DNA of 64,000 nucleotides from contig NZ_JAIZDA010000022.1 of the NCBI RefSeq assembly GCF_020404405.1, positions 1 to 64,000 on the forward strand. The letters are read 5' to 3'. Of this stretch, positions 25,814 through 35,382 are shown in pieces (position 1 is the stretch's first letter; each line of letters opens with the position of its first letter). The stretch is from Novosphingobium sp. FKTRR1 (lineage in GTDB: Bacteria > Pseudomonadota > Alphaproteobacteria > Sphingomonadales > Sphingomonadaceae). The translations under genes were made by a program, and so were the position numbers. The notes beneath the pieces are model-generated. The model saw nothing but the letters and a program-made list of their open reading frames with translations. It searched no databases and had not been told where the DNA came from.

Positions 25814-28288
25814 ATGACCAAGCATAACACTTCCGTCCGCAGCGATCGCCGCGGCATGGCAACCGCGACCTCGCTGATCGCCATGTTGTGCGCCGCAGCA
25901 CCGGCGCTGCTGCCCTCGCTCGCCCACGCGGCTGTGGCAGCCGACAGCGCGCAGACCCCCGCTCCGCCCGAAGCCCTGCCCGGCGCCGATCTTGGCGGCG
26001 AGATCGTGGTGACCGCGCAAAAGCGCAGCGAGGATATCCGCACCGTACCGATCAGCCTGTCGGTTCTGTCCGGGGCCGACCTCAAGGACCAGCGCATCGC
26101 CAGCTACGATGATCTGAGCCGCGCGGTGCCAGGCGTTGCCTTCAATGCGGTGGCCGGTCAGGAAGGGCGCACCAACATCATCATCCGCGGGATCAGCTCC
26201 ACCTCGGGCGCATCGACCGTCGGGCTCTATCTTGACGATGTGTCGGTGACGATCCCCAACCTCTATCGCGATGGCGCGATCGACCTGCGCCTGCCCGATA
26301 TCGAGCGCATCGAGGTGCTGCGCGGGCCGCAGGGCACGCTTTATGGCGACAGCTCCGAAGGCGGCACCATCCGCTTCATCACGATGGCGCCCAACATGAC
26401 CACGTTCGGCGGCGCCGCATCGGGCGACGTTTCGACGACGCTGCATGGCGGCACCAATTATGCGCTGTCGGGGATGATCAACCTGCCGGTGGTCAGCGAC
26501 GTGCTGGCGGTGCGGGCGAGCGTCAACTACGTCAACGACAGCGGCTGGATCGATCACTTCACCCCCGCCGGGGTGCGCGATGGCAAGGGCGTGAACAGCG
26601 AAAACAGCCTGACCGCGCACGTCACCGCCAAATGGACGCCCGCGCCCGACCTCACGATCACGCCCGCGTTCTTCTATCAACGCGCCAACAATGCCGATAA
26701 CGCGGCGTTCTATCCCGGTGTCGGCCTGTGGCAGCAGAACAAGCTGGTGGCCGAACCCAGCCACGACACGATGACGCTGGGCAGCCTGACGATCGAAAAG
26801 GGGCTTGGCTTTGCCGACCTGACTTCGGTGACCGGCGTGTTCCACCGCAAGGCCAGCCGGATCGAGGACGGCACCTATTTCAACAGCACCGCGTTCGCGC
26901 AGTTCTTCCTTGATGCGATCTACCCGGAATATCAGACGCAAAACGACACGGTGATCGCCAATCTGCCGTCCTACGTTCACTACGACACCACGTATCAAAG
27001 CTTCAATCAGGAACTGCGACTGGCTTCGAACGCAAGCAGTCCGGGGGCAAGCTGGCTCAAGTGGGTAGTCGGGGCCTATTTCAGCTCGCAAAAGGTGCAC
27101 AACGTCAATTTCCAGCAGATTGCGGGCATCAATTCCACCTTCAAGAGCATTTACGGCATCGCGATGGAGGATTCGCTGGTCGAGACGACCTTCGGCAATC
27201 CCGCGTATGGCCAGCCGGGCGGTGGTGCGGCGATCCCGCTGTTCCCCAACGACATCGACGAGTCCGACGACCGTACCTACAAGCAACAGCAGTACGCGAT
27301 CTTCGGGCAGGTCGGGATCACTTTCGCGCCTGGCTGGAAGCTTGATCTGGGTGGGCGTTTTGCCCATGCGCACGAGGATTTCGTCTCGGTCGAAACCGGG
27401 TTCTACCAGATCGGCAATCTGGGCTACCAGACGGCGGGCCAGCCTGCGTCTGCACCCTATACGCAGGCGGCATCGTCAAACGCGTTCCTGCCCAAGGCGA
27501 CGCTCTATCATGACTTGAGCGCGGGCAGTTCGGTCTATGCCACCGCCGCCAAGGGCTTCCGTCTGGGTGGTCCGACCGGCCCGATCGTGTTCGGCCCGAC
27601 ATCGGTATGCAATGGCGATTTCGAGGCAATCGGCCAGACCACCCAGCCCACGCAGTTCGCCTCGGACAGCCTGTGGACCTACGAGGCGGGATCGAAGAAC
27701 GAGTTTCTGGGCCGCCGCCTGCGCCTCAACGTCTCGGGCTTCTACACCGACTGGACCAACATCCAGCAGCAGATCTATCTGCCCACGTGCGGGTACTATT
27801 TCACCAGCAATGTCGGCAATGCGCGGATCTATGGCGCCGAACTGGAAGCATCGTTGAAGCTGACCCCGCATTTGCAGATCGGGGCGACGGCCAGCGTCAA
27901 TCACGCCACGATCACCAAGTCGAACAACCCGACCGACATTGCCGTGGGCCAGCATCTGATCGACGTGCCCGGCGTCACCGCCACCGCATCCGCCAGCTAC
28001 AACACGCCGGTCAGCGCCGACATCGGGTTCACCAGTCTGGTCAACTTCACTTATACCGGCCATTCGTACGGCAGCTATCAGGCAGCCAATCCCAACTACT
28101 ACAACCCCGCCTATGGCGTGCTCAACGCCAGTATCGGCTTGATTCACGGGCGCGGACAGGTTTCGCTCTACGTCAAGAACCTGCTCGACAACCGCACGAT
28201 CATCCAGAGCCCGCAGATCAACACGGTGATCGAAGGCTATACCGTGCATCCGCGCACGATCGGCCTGACCAGCCGACTGGTGTTCTGA
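25814..28288 (+). CDS. TonB-dependent outer-membrane receptor
   Basis: 824 aa. A signal peptide (TSLIAMLCAAAPALLPSLAHA) is followed by the TonB box region (GEIVVTAQKRSEDIRTVPIS), the plug domain (about 55-165, NIIIRGISSTSG and IERIEVLRGPQGTLYG) and the 22-strand barrel ending in a terminal Phe (TSRLVF). This is the subtype abundant in sphingomonads, usually for siderophores, sugars or aromatic compounds; substrate not deducible. ATG 25814 is chosen because GAGGGG precedes it and the signal peptide then begins correctly. The divergent LysR gene probably regulates it. Confidence 0.93.
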   Translation: MTKHNTSVRSDRRGMATATSLIAMLCAAAPALLPSLAHAAVAADSAQTPAPPEALPGADLGGEIVVTAQKRSEDIRTVPISLSVLSGADLKDQRIASYDDLSRAVPGVAFNAVAGQEGRTNIIIRGISSTSGASTVGLYLDDVSVTIPNLYRDGAIDLRLPDIERIEVLRGPQGTLYGDSSEGGTIRFITMAPNMTTFGGAASGDVSTTLHGGTNYALSGMINLPVVSDVLAVRASVNYVNDSGWIDHFTPAGVRDGKGVNSENSLTAHVTAKWTPAPDLTITPAFFYQRANNADNAAFYPGVGLWQQNKLVAEPSHDTMTLGSLTIEKGLGFADLTSVTGVFHRKASRIEDGTYFNSTAFAQFFLDAIYPEYQTQNDTVIANLPSYVHYDTTYQSFNQELRLASNASSPGASWLKWVVGAYFSSQKVHNVNFQQIAGINSTFKSIYGIAMEDSLVETTFGNPAYGQPGGGAAIPLFPNDIDESDDRTYKQQQYAIFGQVGITFAPGWKLDLGGRFAHAHEDFVSVETGFYQIGNLGYQTAGQPASAPYTQAASSNAFLPKATLYHDLSAGSSVYATAAKGFRLGGPTGPIVFGPTSVCNGDFEAIGQTTQPTQFASDSLWTYEAGSKNEFLGRRLRLNVSGFYTDWTNIQQQIYLPTCGYYFTSNVGNARIYGAELEASLKLTPHLQIGATASVNHATITKSNNPTDIAVGQHLIDVPGVTATASASYNTPVSADIGFTSLVNFTYTGHSYGSYQAANPNYYNPAYGVLNASIGLIHGRGQVSLYVKNLLDNRTIIQSPQINTVIEGYTVHPRTIGLTSRLVF

Positions 28289-28293
28289 CGACG

Positions 28294-28325
28294 ATCCGGC
28301 CGGACTTGCGGTGGTCCGGCCGGAT
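28294..28325. terminator. Perfect hairpin between the TonB receptor and the beta-propeller gene
   Basis: ATCCGGCCGGAC / GTCCGGCCGGAT, a perfect 12-bp stem with an 8-nt loop, in the 49-bp gap between convergent genes. Confidence 0.75.
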
Positions 28326-28337
28326 TTGAAGCGAGGG

Positions 28338-29300
28338 TTACTTTCCGCCCGCTTTGGCCCCCGCTTTGGCCCCCGCTTTTGCCAGCGCGGCCTTGGGCCA
28401 CCATGACAGGGTGTGCTGATCGTGCGCGGTGGTCCACACGCCCGAGCGGGTATAGCGCAGCGCGCCGCTGCCCGCAGCCTTGCCGATCCGCGCGTCGATC
28501 GCCAGCGATCTGGCGTCGATCACGGCGAACACCTGATCGTCGGTCGTGCGCAGCCAGACTTTGCCCGCCCCGGTGTCGATATCGCCCCATTTCAGGTTGT
28601 CGCCCACTTTGACCCGGCCGGTCACGGTGACGCTGGCGGGATCGACGCGCACCAGCGTGCCGTCGCCTTGTTCCTGAACCCAGACGGCGCCTTCACCCGC
28701 TGCCAGAAAGCCCGGCGTGCGGCCCAGCGCGACTTTGCCGGTGACGGTGTTGGTGACAGGATCGATGCGTTGGAGCGACTGCTGCGTGGCGCTGACTGCC
28801 CACAACGCATCAAGCCCGAACGCCAGATACCAGGTGTCGGGATCGACCGCGATCGTGGCGGTCACCGTGTTGCTGACCGGATCGACGCGGGCGACCGCGC
28901 CCTTGGTATCGCTGGCGACCCAGATCGAACCGGCCCCTGCGGCCACGTTCAATTCGCCTTGCGGATTGGCGATGCCGGTCGCAATCGTCGCGGTGATCTT
29001 TGCCGAGCGCAGGTCGATGCGGTTGAGCGTGCCGTCCTTGCAATCGGCCACCCACAGCGATCCTTGCGCCACCGCCATTGCGCCGCAGGGGTGCGCCATC
29101 GGCACTTCGGCCAGCTTGCCCTTGCGCGACCAGTGTTCGACCCGGCCCTTGTTGGTGGCCCACACGGTCTTGCCATCGACCGCCAGGAAGTCGGCAAAGC
29201 CCGGCACGGTGATGACTTGCGCCTGTTGCGCCTGCGCGGCGGTGCAAGGCAAAGCGCAACCGGCAAGTGCCGTCAACAGCATCATCCGCAACGTTTTCAT
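28338..29300 (-). CDS. Exported YncE/Vgb-like beta-propeller protein
   Basis: 320 aa. After a signal peptide come about six to seven repeats of the form VDP-xx-NTVTATI / GKVWVATN (for example VARVDPVSNTVTATI and LQRIDPVTNTVTGKV), the pattern of a seven-bladed propeller of the virginiamycin-lyase/YncE type. The leader contains LAGC at 12-15, which could be a lipobox, as well as an AQA cleavage site, so lipoprotein or soluble periplasmic are both possible. The C-terminus ends in a short AKAG repeat coded by a small DNA repeat (28351-28383). Catalytic function unproven; it may serve the neighbouring receptor. Confidence 0.7.
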   Translation of the reverse strand: MKTLRMMLLTALAGCALPCTAAQAQQAQVITVPGFADFLAVDGKTVWATNKGRVEHWSRKGKLAEVPMAHPCGAMAVAQGSLWVADCKDGTLNRIDLRSAKITATIATGIANPQGELNVAAGAGSIWVASDTKGAVARVDPVSNTVTATIAVDPDTWYLAFGLDALWAVSATQQSLQRIDPVTNTVTGKVALGRTPGFLAAGEGAVWVQEQGDGTLVRVDPASVTVTGRVKVGDNLKWGDIDTGAGKVWLRTTDDQVFAVIDARSLAIDARIGKAAGSGALRYTRSGVWTTAHDQHTLSWWPKAALAKAGAKAGAKAGGK

Positions 29301-29359
29301 GCCGGTTCCCTTTGGTTTGCGTGCAACAATGTCAGCGCAGAAGTTTCAGGCCAGTATTT

Positions 29360-31129
29360 TCAGGCGCGCTGCGCGATGTAGGCGCGCCAGCCGCCAAGGC
29401 TGGTGATGTCCTGGGCCCCTGCCAGCGCGCGCGGTTCGGCGACAAAGCCCTTCACGCTGGTGCCATCGGCCAGCGTGACCGTGCCGATGGCCAAAGGCGC
29501 CGGCACTTCGACGACAAAGCTGCCGAATTCGGCCACGCCCAGTTCGTACACCTCCAGCGCGATCGTGCCACCGGTCTCATCATGCACCAGCGCGGGCTTG
29601 GGCGGCACGCTGTCAGCCATGGCATAGAGCCGGTAGGTGGGCGCGGTCTCGAACGCGCCGACGAACGTGGCATTGCGCGACGTCAGCTGCCAGTGCAGCG
29701 GCATGTCTTTCAGGTGGGCTCCGACAACGGCGAGTTTCACGGTCTGCATTTTGCCCTCCAGGTCGAGCGGGGGTGGAGATGGGAGATCGGCTGCGGCAAG
29801 ATAGGCATCGGCGGTTTCAAGCAGCGCGCGGTCGGTGTCGGCTGGGCCGATCAGGGTAATGCCAAAGCCGGTGGCATTGGCGCGCGCGCCGGCGGGCACG
29901 GCCACCGCCGCCATGTCGAGCAGGTTCACGAAATTGGTGTAGAAGCCCAGATTGCTGTTGAGGGCGATGGGCGCCGCCGCCAGTTCGGCCACGCGATAGG
30001 TCGTGCCCGTGGTCGGAAAGGCCAGCACGTCGATCGAGGCCCACACGCTGTCGGCATGGCGCTTGATCTCGGCGAGGCGGTAGATGCCGTTGAACAGTTC
30101 GACCGCGCCCTTGTCCCAGCCTTGTTCGACGACCGCGCGCACGGTCGGGTCCACCGCATCGGGGTCGGTGGTGAGCAGACCGGCAATCGCGGCCGTCCGC
30201 TCGGCCACCCATGGCCCGCCATAGAGCAGTTGCGCCGCCTCTTGCAGCGGGGCGAGGTCGATCTCGACGATGGTGCCAAGCGACGCCAGATGTTCCAGCG
30301 CGCGGTCATAGAGGTATTCGGATTCGGCGTCGCCGAACCAGACGCGCTGGCTGCGGCGTGGCACGCCGATGACCTTGTGGCCGCGCGGGGCATCGGCCAG
30401 TGGCTTGGACCATGGATCGGCGGGGTCGAAGCCCGCCAGCACGTGATCCACCAGCGCGGCATCGGCGGTATCGTCGGTGAACACGGTGACGCAATCGAGC
30501 GTGCGGCAGGCGGGCACCACGCCGCGCGTGCTCCAGCGGCCCTTGCTCGGCTTGAACCCGATCAGGTGGTTGAACGCAGCGGGCACGCGGCCAGAGCCTG
30601 CGGTGTCGGTCCCCAGCGCGAACGGCACCAGCCCCGCCGCCACCGCGACCGACGATCCCGAACTCGATCCGCCGCTGACATAGGCAAGGTTGGAGGCGTT
30701 GCGCGGAATGCCATAGGGGCTGCGCGTGCCGACAAGGCCGGTGGCGAACTGGTCAAGGTTGGTCTTGCCCACGCACAGCGCGCCCGCTGCCAGCAGCCGT
30801 TCGGCCACGCCTGACGATGCCTCGGGGGAATAGGCGAAGGCCGGGCAGGCGGCTGTCGTTGCGAACCCGGCAACGTCGATGTTGTCCTTGGCCGCAAAGG
30901 GTACACCGGCCAGCGGCAGCACTTCGCCCGCCGCCACCCGCGCGTCGATGGCGCGTGCGGCTGCCAGCAGATCGTCGGGCGCGGCCCGGCTGATCCAGAT
31001 CTGCGGCTGGATGGCGTCATAGGCGGCGATGCGGGCGAGCGTCTGCTCGGCCACCGCGACGGCGCTGGTCAGACCCGAATTGACCGCCGCCGCGATGGCG
31101 ACGGCGCTATGGCGAACGGGGGCGGTCAT
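29360..31129 (-). CDS. atzF: Allophanate hydrolase
   Basis: 589 aa amidase-signature enzyme that splits allophanate to ammonia and CO2. The Lys-cisSer-Ser triad is visible at K81 (FAAKDN), S155 (GGSSSGSS) and S179 (GTDTAGSGR), with the same spacing as in characterised AtzF. The C-terminal domain (about 440-589) is the extra domain specific to allophanate hydrolases. ATG 31129 overlaps the stop of the carboxylase gene (ATGA). Last gene of an eight-gene operon; it finishes either a urea or a guanidine route. Confidence 0.93.
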   Translation of the reverse strand: MTAPVRHSAVAIAAAVNSGLTSAVAVAEQTLARIAAYDAIQPQIWISRAAPDDLLAAARAIDARVAAGEVLPLAGVPFAAKDNIDVAGFATTAACPAFAYSPEASSGVAERLLAAGALCVGKTNLDQFATGLVGTRSPYGIPRNASNLAYVSGGSSSGSSVAVAAGLVPFALGTDTAGSGRVPAAFNHLIGFKPSKGRWSTRGVVPACRTLDCVTVFTDDTADAALVDHVLAGFDPADPWSKPLADAPRGHKVIGVPRRSQRVWFGDAESEYLYDRALEHLASLGTIVEIDLAPLQEAAQLLYGGPWVAERTAAIAGLLTTDPDAVDPTVRAVVEQGWDKGAVELFNGIYRLAEIKRHADSVWASIDVLAFPTTGTTYRVAELAAAPIALNSNLGFYTNFVNLLDMAAVAVPAGARANATGFGITLIGPADTDRALLETADAYLAAADLPSPPPLDLEGKMQTVKLAVVGAHLKDMPLHWQLTSRNATFVGAFETAPTYRLYAMADSVPPKPALVHDETGGTIALEVYELGVAEFGSFVVEVPAPLAIGTVTLADGTSVKGFVAEPRALAGAQDITSLGGWRAYIAQRA

Positions 31130-34100
31130 GCGTCACTCCTGAGCGCGAGCATCGGCGCGCCGGGTTGCAGGGACTGGCGCTCGGCAATGTAGAGCGCGGC
31201 GATCGTGCCCGCGGCCGGGCTTTGCACGGGGCATTCCATCTTCATCGCCTCGATGATGGCGATCGTCTGGCCCGCTGCCACCGTGTCGCCCTCATCGACC
31301 AGCAGCTTCCACACGCTGCCGCCGAACGGTGCCTCGACCAGCGTGGCGCCTTCGGGAACCGCGATTTCGCCCACCGGCGGCGCATCGGCCTCGGCAAGGT
31401 CGGTCACCCGATCGAATTCGCCGCGCCGCTGCCAATCGGCGCGTTCCTCATCGAAGGCAGCCTGCCGGCGGGATTCGAACGTGGCGATGCCTTGCGCGTT
31501 GTCGGCAAGATAGGCGCGGTAGTCGGCCAGCCGGAACTCGGATGGCTCGATCCGGATCGAGCGACGGCCGCTGGGAAAGTCGCGGCGCCATTCGACCAGT
31601 TCCTCGGCGCTGACCGGGTAGAAGCGGATCTGGTCGAAGAACCGCAGCAGCCAGGGCTTGCCCTCGATGAAGGCGTCGGTCTGGCGATAGGTGTTCCACA
31701 CCTGAAGGGTCCGGCCGAACAACTGGTAGCCGCCCGGCCCCTCCATGCCATAGATGCACATGTAGGCGCCGCCGATGCCGACGACATTGGGCGGGGTCCA
31801 GGTGCGCGCGGGGTTGTACTTGGTGGTGACCAGCCGGTGGCGTGGATCGACCGGGGTTGCAACTGGCGCGCCCAGATAGACATCGCCCAGCCCCATGACC
31901 AGATAGTTGGCCTCGAAGATCAGGTTCTCGACCGCCGCCACATCGGGCAAGCCATTGATGCGGCGGATGAACTCGATGTTGTCCGGGCACCACGGCGCAT
32001 CATCGCGGACCGCGCCGATGTACTTCTCGATGGTCTCCAGCGTGGCCGGATCGCGCCAACTGAGCGGCAGGTGGACCACGCGCGAAGGAATCGTGAAATC
32101 GGCAAGGTCGCCCAGCCGTTCCTCGGCCGCGATCAGCATCGCCAGCGCGGCGGCCTGATCCATCTGCACCCCGTCGAAATGCAGTTGCAGCGAACGGATG
32201 CCGGGAACGATGTCGATCACGCCGGGCGCTGCCAGCCGCTCCAACTCGGTCATCAGCGCGTGGACGCGGATGCGCAGCTCGATATCAAGCACGATCGGGC
32301 CGTATTCGACCAGGATGTTGCGGTCGCCCTGCTGGCGATAGAGCGTGCGCGGACGGCCGGGCGCTTCGGCGATTTCAGCGAGAATCGGCGAGAGCGCGGC
32401 GATCTCGCGCGCGGGGCCGGGTTGCCCGGTGGTGCCACTGTCGAGCAGCGCGTGCTGGTCGGCGGCGGCTTGCGCGGCATCGGCGATGGTCACGGGCACG
32501 AAGCGCAGCCGGTCGCCCGGCACAAGCTGGCCGATCTTCCAGCGATCCGCCGCGATGATCACGAACGGGCAGACGAACCCACCCAGCGAAGGGCCATCAG
32601 GACCAAGGATGATCGGCATGTCGCCGGTGAAATCGACCGCGCCGATGGCATAGGCGTTGTCGTGGATGTTCGAGGGGTGCAGCCCCGCTTCGCCGCCGTC
32701 CTTGCGCGCCCATTGCGGCTTGGGGCCGATCAGGCGCACCCCGGTGCGGTTGCTGTTGTAGTGGACCTGCCAGTCCGCCGACACGATCATGGCGATGTCA
32801 TCGGGGGTGAAGAAATCGGGTGCGCCATGCGGGCCATAGAGCACCCGCACGGTCCATTCTGTGGGCAGGGCGGGCAGTTCGCTTGCCTCCAGCGGCGCGC
32901 GCGTTGCCGCACCGGCCAGATGCAGCACATCGCCCGCCACCAGCCGACGCGCGGCATGGCCGCCGAACTGGCCGAGTTCGAAAGTGCTGCGGCTGCCAAG
33001 GTAGGGCGCGATGTCGAGCCCACCAGCCAGCAGCAGGTAGCCGCGCATGCCGCCGCCGGTGGCGCGGCCCAACTCCAGCGTCTGCCCGGCGGCCACCTCG
33101 ATCACCTGTCCGCGCGGCACGGCCAGTCCATCGAGCGTGGCGCCGAAATCGGCTCCGGTCAGGCAGATGCGGGCGGGCGCGGCGAAGGCCAGTGTCGGGC
33201 CGGTCACGGTCATTTCCAGCCCAGCGGTGCCCTCGGGATTGCCCAGCAGGCGGTTGCCGAGGCGGAACGACTGGTCGTCCATCGGCCCCGACGGGGGCAC
33301 GCCCACCGCCCACAGCTTCTGCCGTCCCGGCCAGTCCTGTACGGTCGTGGCGGTGCCGCCGCTGATCACCCGCAGGCAGTGCGGCCGGAACGCGATGGCA
33401 TCGAGCGCGCGGGTCGAGACTTCGCCGCTGACGAAGGCGTCCGAGCGCACCACCTCGCGCAGCCAGCGCAAGTTCGTCTCGATGCCGTCGATGCGGCTTT
33501 GGCCGAGCGCGGTCTGCATCGCGGTGATCGCTTCGGCGCGGCTGGGGGCATGGACGATCAGCTTGGCCAGCATCGGATCGTACCATGCGCTGACCGTGCT
33601 GCCAGCCATGACCCAGGTTTCGGTGCGGATATCGGCCGGGAACTCCACCGCCGTCAGTGTGCCCGAGGTGGGGCGATAATCGAGCGCGGGGTCTTCGGCA
33701 TAGAGCCGCACTTGCACCGCATGGCCTTGAGGCAGGGCGGGCGCTGCGTCCATGAAGCTGAAATCGCCAGCTCCGCCGCGCACCATCCATTCGACCAGAT
33801 CGATGCCCATGACCGCCTCGGTCACGCCATGTTCGACCTGCAGGCGGGTGTTCATCTCAAGGAAGAAGAACTCGGCGCGGTCCGCATCGTACAGGAACTC
33901 GACGGTGCCCGCCGAGCGATAGCGCGCTGCCTCACCCAGCCGGATCGCGGCGGCATAGAGATCGCGCCGCACCGTTTCGGGCAGCAGCGGGGCTGGGGCT
34001 TCCTCGACCACTTTCTGATTGCGGCGTTGCAACGAGCAGTCGCGCTCGCCCAGCGCCACGATGCGGCCCGCGCCATCGCCGAAGATCTGCACTTCGACAT

Positions 34101-34734
34101 GCCGCGCGCGCCGGACATAGCGTTCAAGGAACACGCCCGCGTCGCCGAAGTTGCTCTGGCCCAGCCGGGCGACGGCGGCAAAGCCATCGCGCACGGCGGC
34201 TTCGTCCTCGCACACCCGCATGCCGATGCCACCGCCGCCGGCGGTCGCCTTGAGCATTACCGGATAGCCGATCTGCTGCGCGGCCAGCACCGCGTCGGCT
34301 TCACTGGTCAGCAAGTTGGAACCCGGCGCCAGCGGCACGCCGTGCCCTGCGGCCAGCGCGCGCGCGCTGTGCTTGAGGCCAAACGTGCGGATGTTGTCGG
34401 GCGTCGGGCCGATGAACACGATCCCTGCGGCCGCGCACGCCTCGGCAAATTCGGTGTTTTCGGCCAGAAAGCCATAGCCCGGATGGATCGCGCCCGCGCC
34501 CGTTTTGCGCGCGGCGTCAAGGATCGCGGCGATGTTGAGGTAACTGTCCGAGGCCGCCGCGCCGCCGATGCACACCGCCTCATCGGCCTGCGAGACATGC
34601 AACGAGGCTTCGTCGGCGTCCGAATAGACCGCGACCGAGCGCAGGCCCATCGTCCGCAAGGTGCGGATGATGCGGGTGGCGATGGCGCCCCGGTTGGCGA
34701 TCAGGACCGTGTCGAATGCGGGCACAGCGTTCAC
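31126..34734 (-). CDS. Biotin-dependent urea carboxylase / guanidine carboxylase
   Basis: 1202 aa. In order: biotin carboxylase (about 1-450; ATP-grasp loop KATAGGGGIGMRV, EMNTRLQVEHGVTE), a KipA-like allophanate-subunit-2 domain (about 470-780, VPPSGPMDDQSFRLGN), a KipI-like domain (about 800-1010), and a C-terminal biotinyl domain with EAMKMECP, biotinylated Lys about 1165. The architecture is that of urea carboxylase. Enzymes of this group flanked by two DUF1989 proteins have been shown to prefer guanidine, giving carboxyguanidine. Start is GTG 34734, overlapping the previous stop (GTGA). Chemistry is firm, guanidine versus urea is inferred from context. Confidence 0.92.
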   Translation of the reverse strand: MNAVPAFDTVLIANRGAIATRIIRTLRTMGLRSVAVYSDADEASLHVSQADEAVCIGGAAASDSYLNIAAILDAARKTGAGAIHPGYGFLAENTEFAEACAAAGIVFIGPTPDNIRTFGLKHSARALAAGHGVPLAPGSNLLTSEADAVLAAQQIGYPVMLKATAGGGGIGMRVCEDEAAVRDGFAAVARLGQSNFGDAGVFLERYVRRARHVEVQIFGDGAGRIVALGERDCSLQRRNQKVVEEAPAPLLPETVRRDLYAAAIRLGEAARYRSAGTVEFLYDADRAEFFFLEMNTRLQVEHGVTEAVMGIDLVEWMVRGGAGDFSFMDAAPALPQGHAVQVRLYAEDPALDYRPTSGTLTAVEFPADIRTETWVMAGSTVSAWYDPMLAKLIVHAPSRAEAITAMQTALGQSRIDGIETNLRWLREVVRSDAFVSGEVSTRALDAIAFRPHCLRVISGGTATTVQDWPGRQKLWAVGVPPSGPMDDQSFRLGNRLLGNPEGTAGLEMTVTGPTLAFAAPARICLTGADFGATLDGLAVPRGQVIEVAAGQTLELGRATGGGMRGYLLLAGGLDIAPYLGSRSTFELGQFGGHAARRLVAGDVLHLAGAATRAPLEASELPALPTEWTVRVLYGPHGAPDFFTPDDIAMIVSADWQVHYNSNRTGVRLIGPKPQWARKDGGEAGLHPSNIHDNAYAIGAVDFTGDMPIILGPDGPSLGGFVCPFVIIAADRWKIGQLVPGDRLRFVPVTIADAAQAAADQHALLDSGTTGQPGPAREIAALSPILAEIAEAPGRPRTLYRQQGDRNILVEYGPIVLDIELRIRVHALMTELERLAAPGVIDIVPGIRSLQLHFDGVQMDQAAALAMLIAAEERLGDLADFTIPSRVVHLPLSWRDPATLETIEKYIGAVRDDAPWCPDNIEFIRRINGLPDVAAVENLIFEANYLVMGLGDVYLGAPVATPVDPRHRLVTTKYNPARTWTPPNVVGIGGAYMCIYGMEGPGGYQLFGRTLQVWNTYRQTDAFIEGKPWLLRFFDQIRFYPVSAEELVEWRRDFPSGRRSIRIEPSEFRLADYRAYLADNAQGIATFESRRQAAFDEERADWQRRGEFDRVTDLAEADAPPVGEIAVPEGATLVEAPFGGSVWKLLVDEGDTVAAGQTIAIIEAMKMECPVQSPAAGTIAALYIAERQSLQPGAPMLALRSDA

Positions 34735-35366
34735 GCGGTCACGATCATGCGCACGGGCGTCGGGTTGAAGCCGTTGCAGGGGTTGTTGATCTGCGGGCAG
34801 TTCGACACGACCACGATCACGTCCATCTCGGCGCGCAAGTCGACCGTCAGGCCCGGCGCGGAAATGCCATCGACGATGCCCAGCGCGCCATCGGGTTCGA
34901 CCGGCACGTTCATGAAGAAGTTGATGTTGGCCACGATGTCACGCTTGGTGCGCCCTTCGATCAGGTTCGCCTCAAGGAAGTTCTCGACGCAGGCGTGCTG
35001 CGCCTTGGTGTGATGGCCATAGCGCAAGGTATTGGATTCGCACGAACAAGCGCCGCCGATCGTATCGTGATAGTCGACCGAGGTGTCGGCGATGGTCATC
35101 ATCGGCCGCCCTTCGTTCGAGCGCAGGACCGTGCCGGTGCGCAAGAACAGGTTGCCCTGCGCCGCAACGGTATCTTGCGCGCTATAGCGTTCGGCATCGT
35201 CGGCTGCGGAATAAAGCAGGAAGTCGACGGCCTGATTGCCTTCCAGATCGACGATGCGCAGCGTCTGCCCGGCGGCAACGTGGTGCAGCCAGGGCGCGCG
35301 GGCGGGGACGATGGCGTCATGGATCACGGCGCCCGAAAGGCCGGACAGATGGGGATCGGTGGTCAT
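34731..35366 (-). CDS. Urea carboxylase-associated protein 2 (DUF1989), candidate carboxyguanidine deiminase subunit
   Basis: 211 aa DUF1989 protein. Conserved blocks: VDLEGNQAVDFLLYSA, GACSCESNTLRYG with two cysteines, the NINFFMNVPV strand and the C-terminal VVVSNCPQINNPCNG. In studied guanidine-degrading bacteria the two DUF1989 partners form CgdAB, which deiminates carboxyguanidine to allophanate. Starts 16 nt after its paralogue and overlaps the carboxylase start by 4 nt, so stoichiometric production is likely. Which one corresponds to CgdA or CgdB cannot be decided here. Confidence 0.87.
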   Translation of the reverse strand: MTTDPHLSGLSGAVIHDAIVPARAPWLHHVAAGQTLRIVDLEGNQAVDFLLYSAADDAERYSAQDTVAAQGNLFLRTGTVLRSNEGRPMMTIADTSVDYHDTIGGACSCESNTLRYGHHTKAQHACVENFLEANLIEGRTKRDIVANINFFMNVPVEPDGALGIVDGISAPGLTVDLRAEMDVIVVVSNCPQINNPCNGFNPTPVRMIVTA

Positions 35367-35382
35367 GGTGGCCCGTCCTTGT

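Noticed and set aside
31165..35013. A plus-strand frame of more than 1200 codons opposite the urea/guanidine carboxylase
   Set aside because: Antisense shadow of a gene with full motif set; no protein features.
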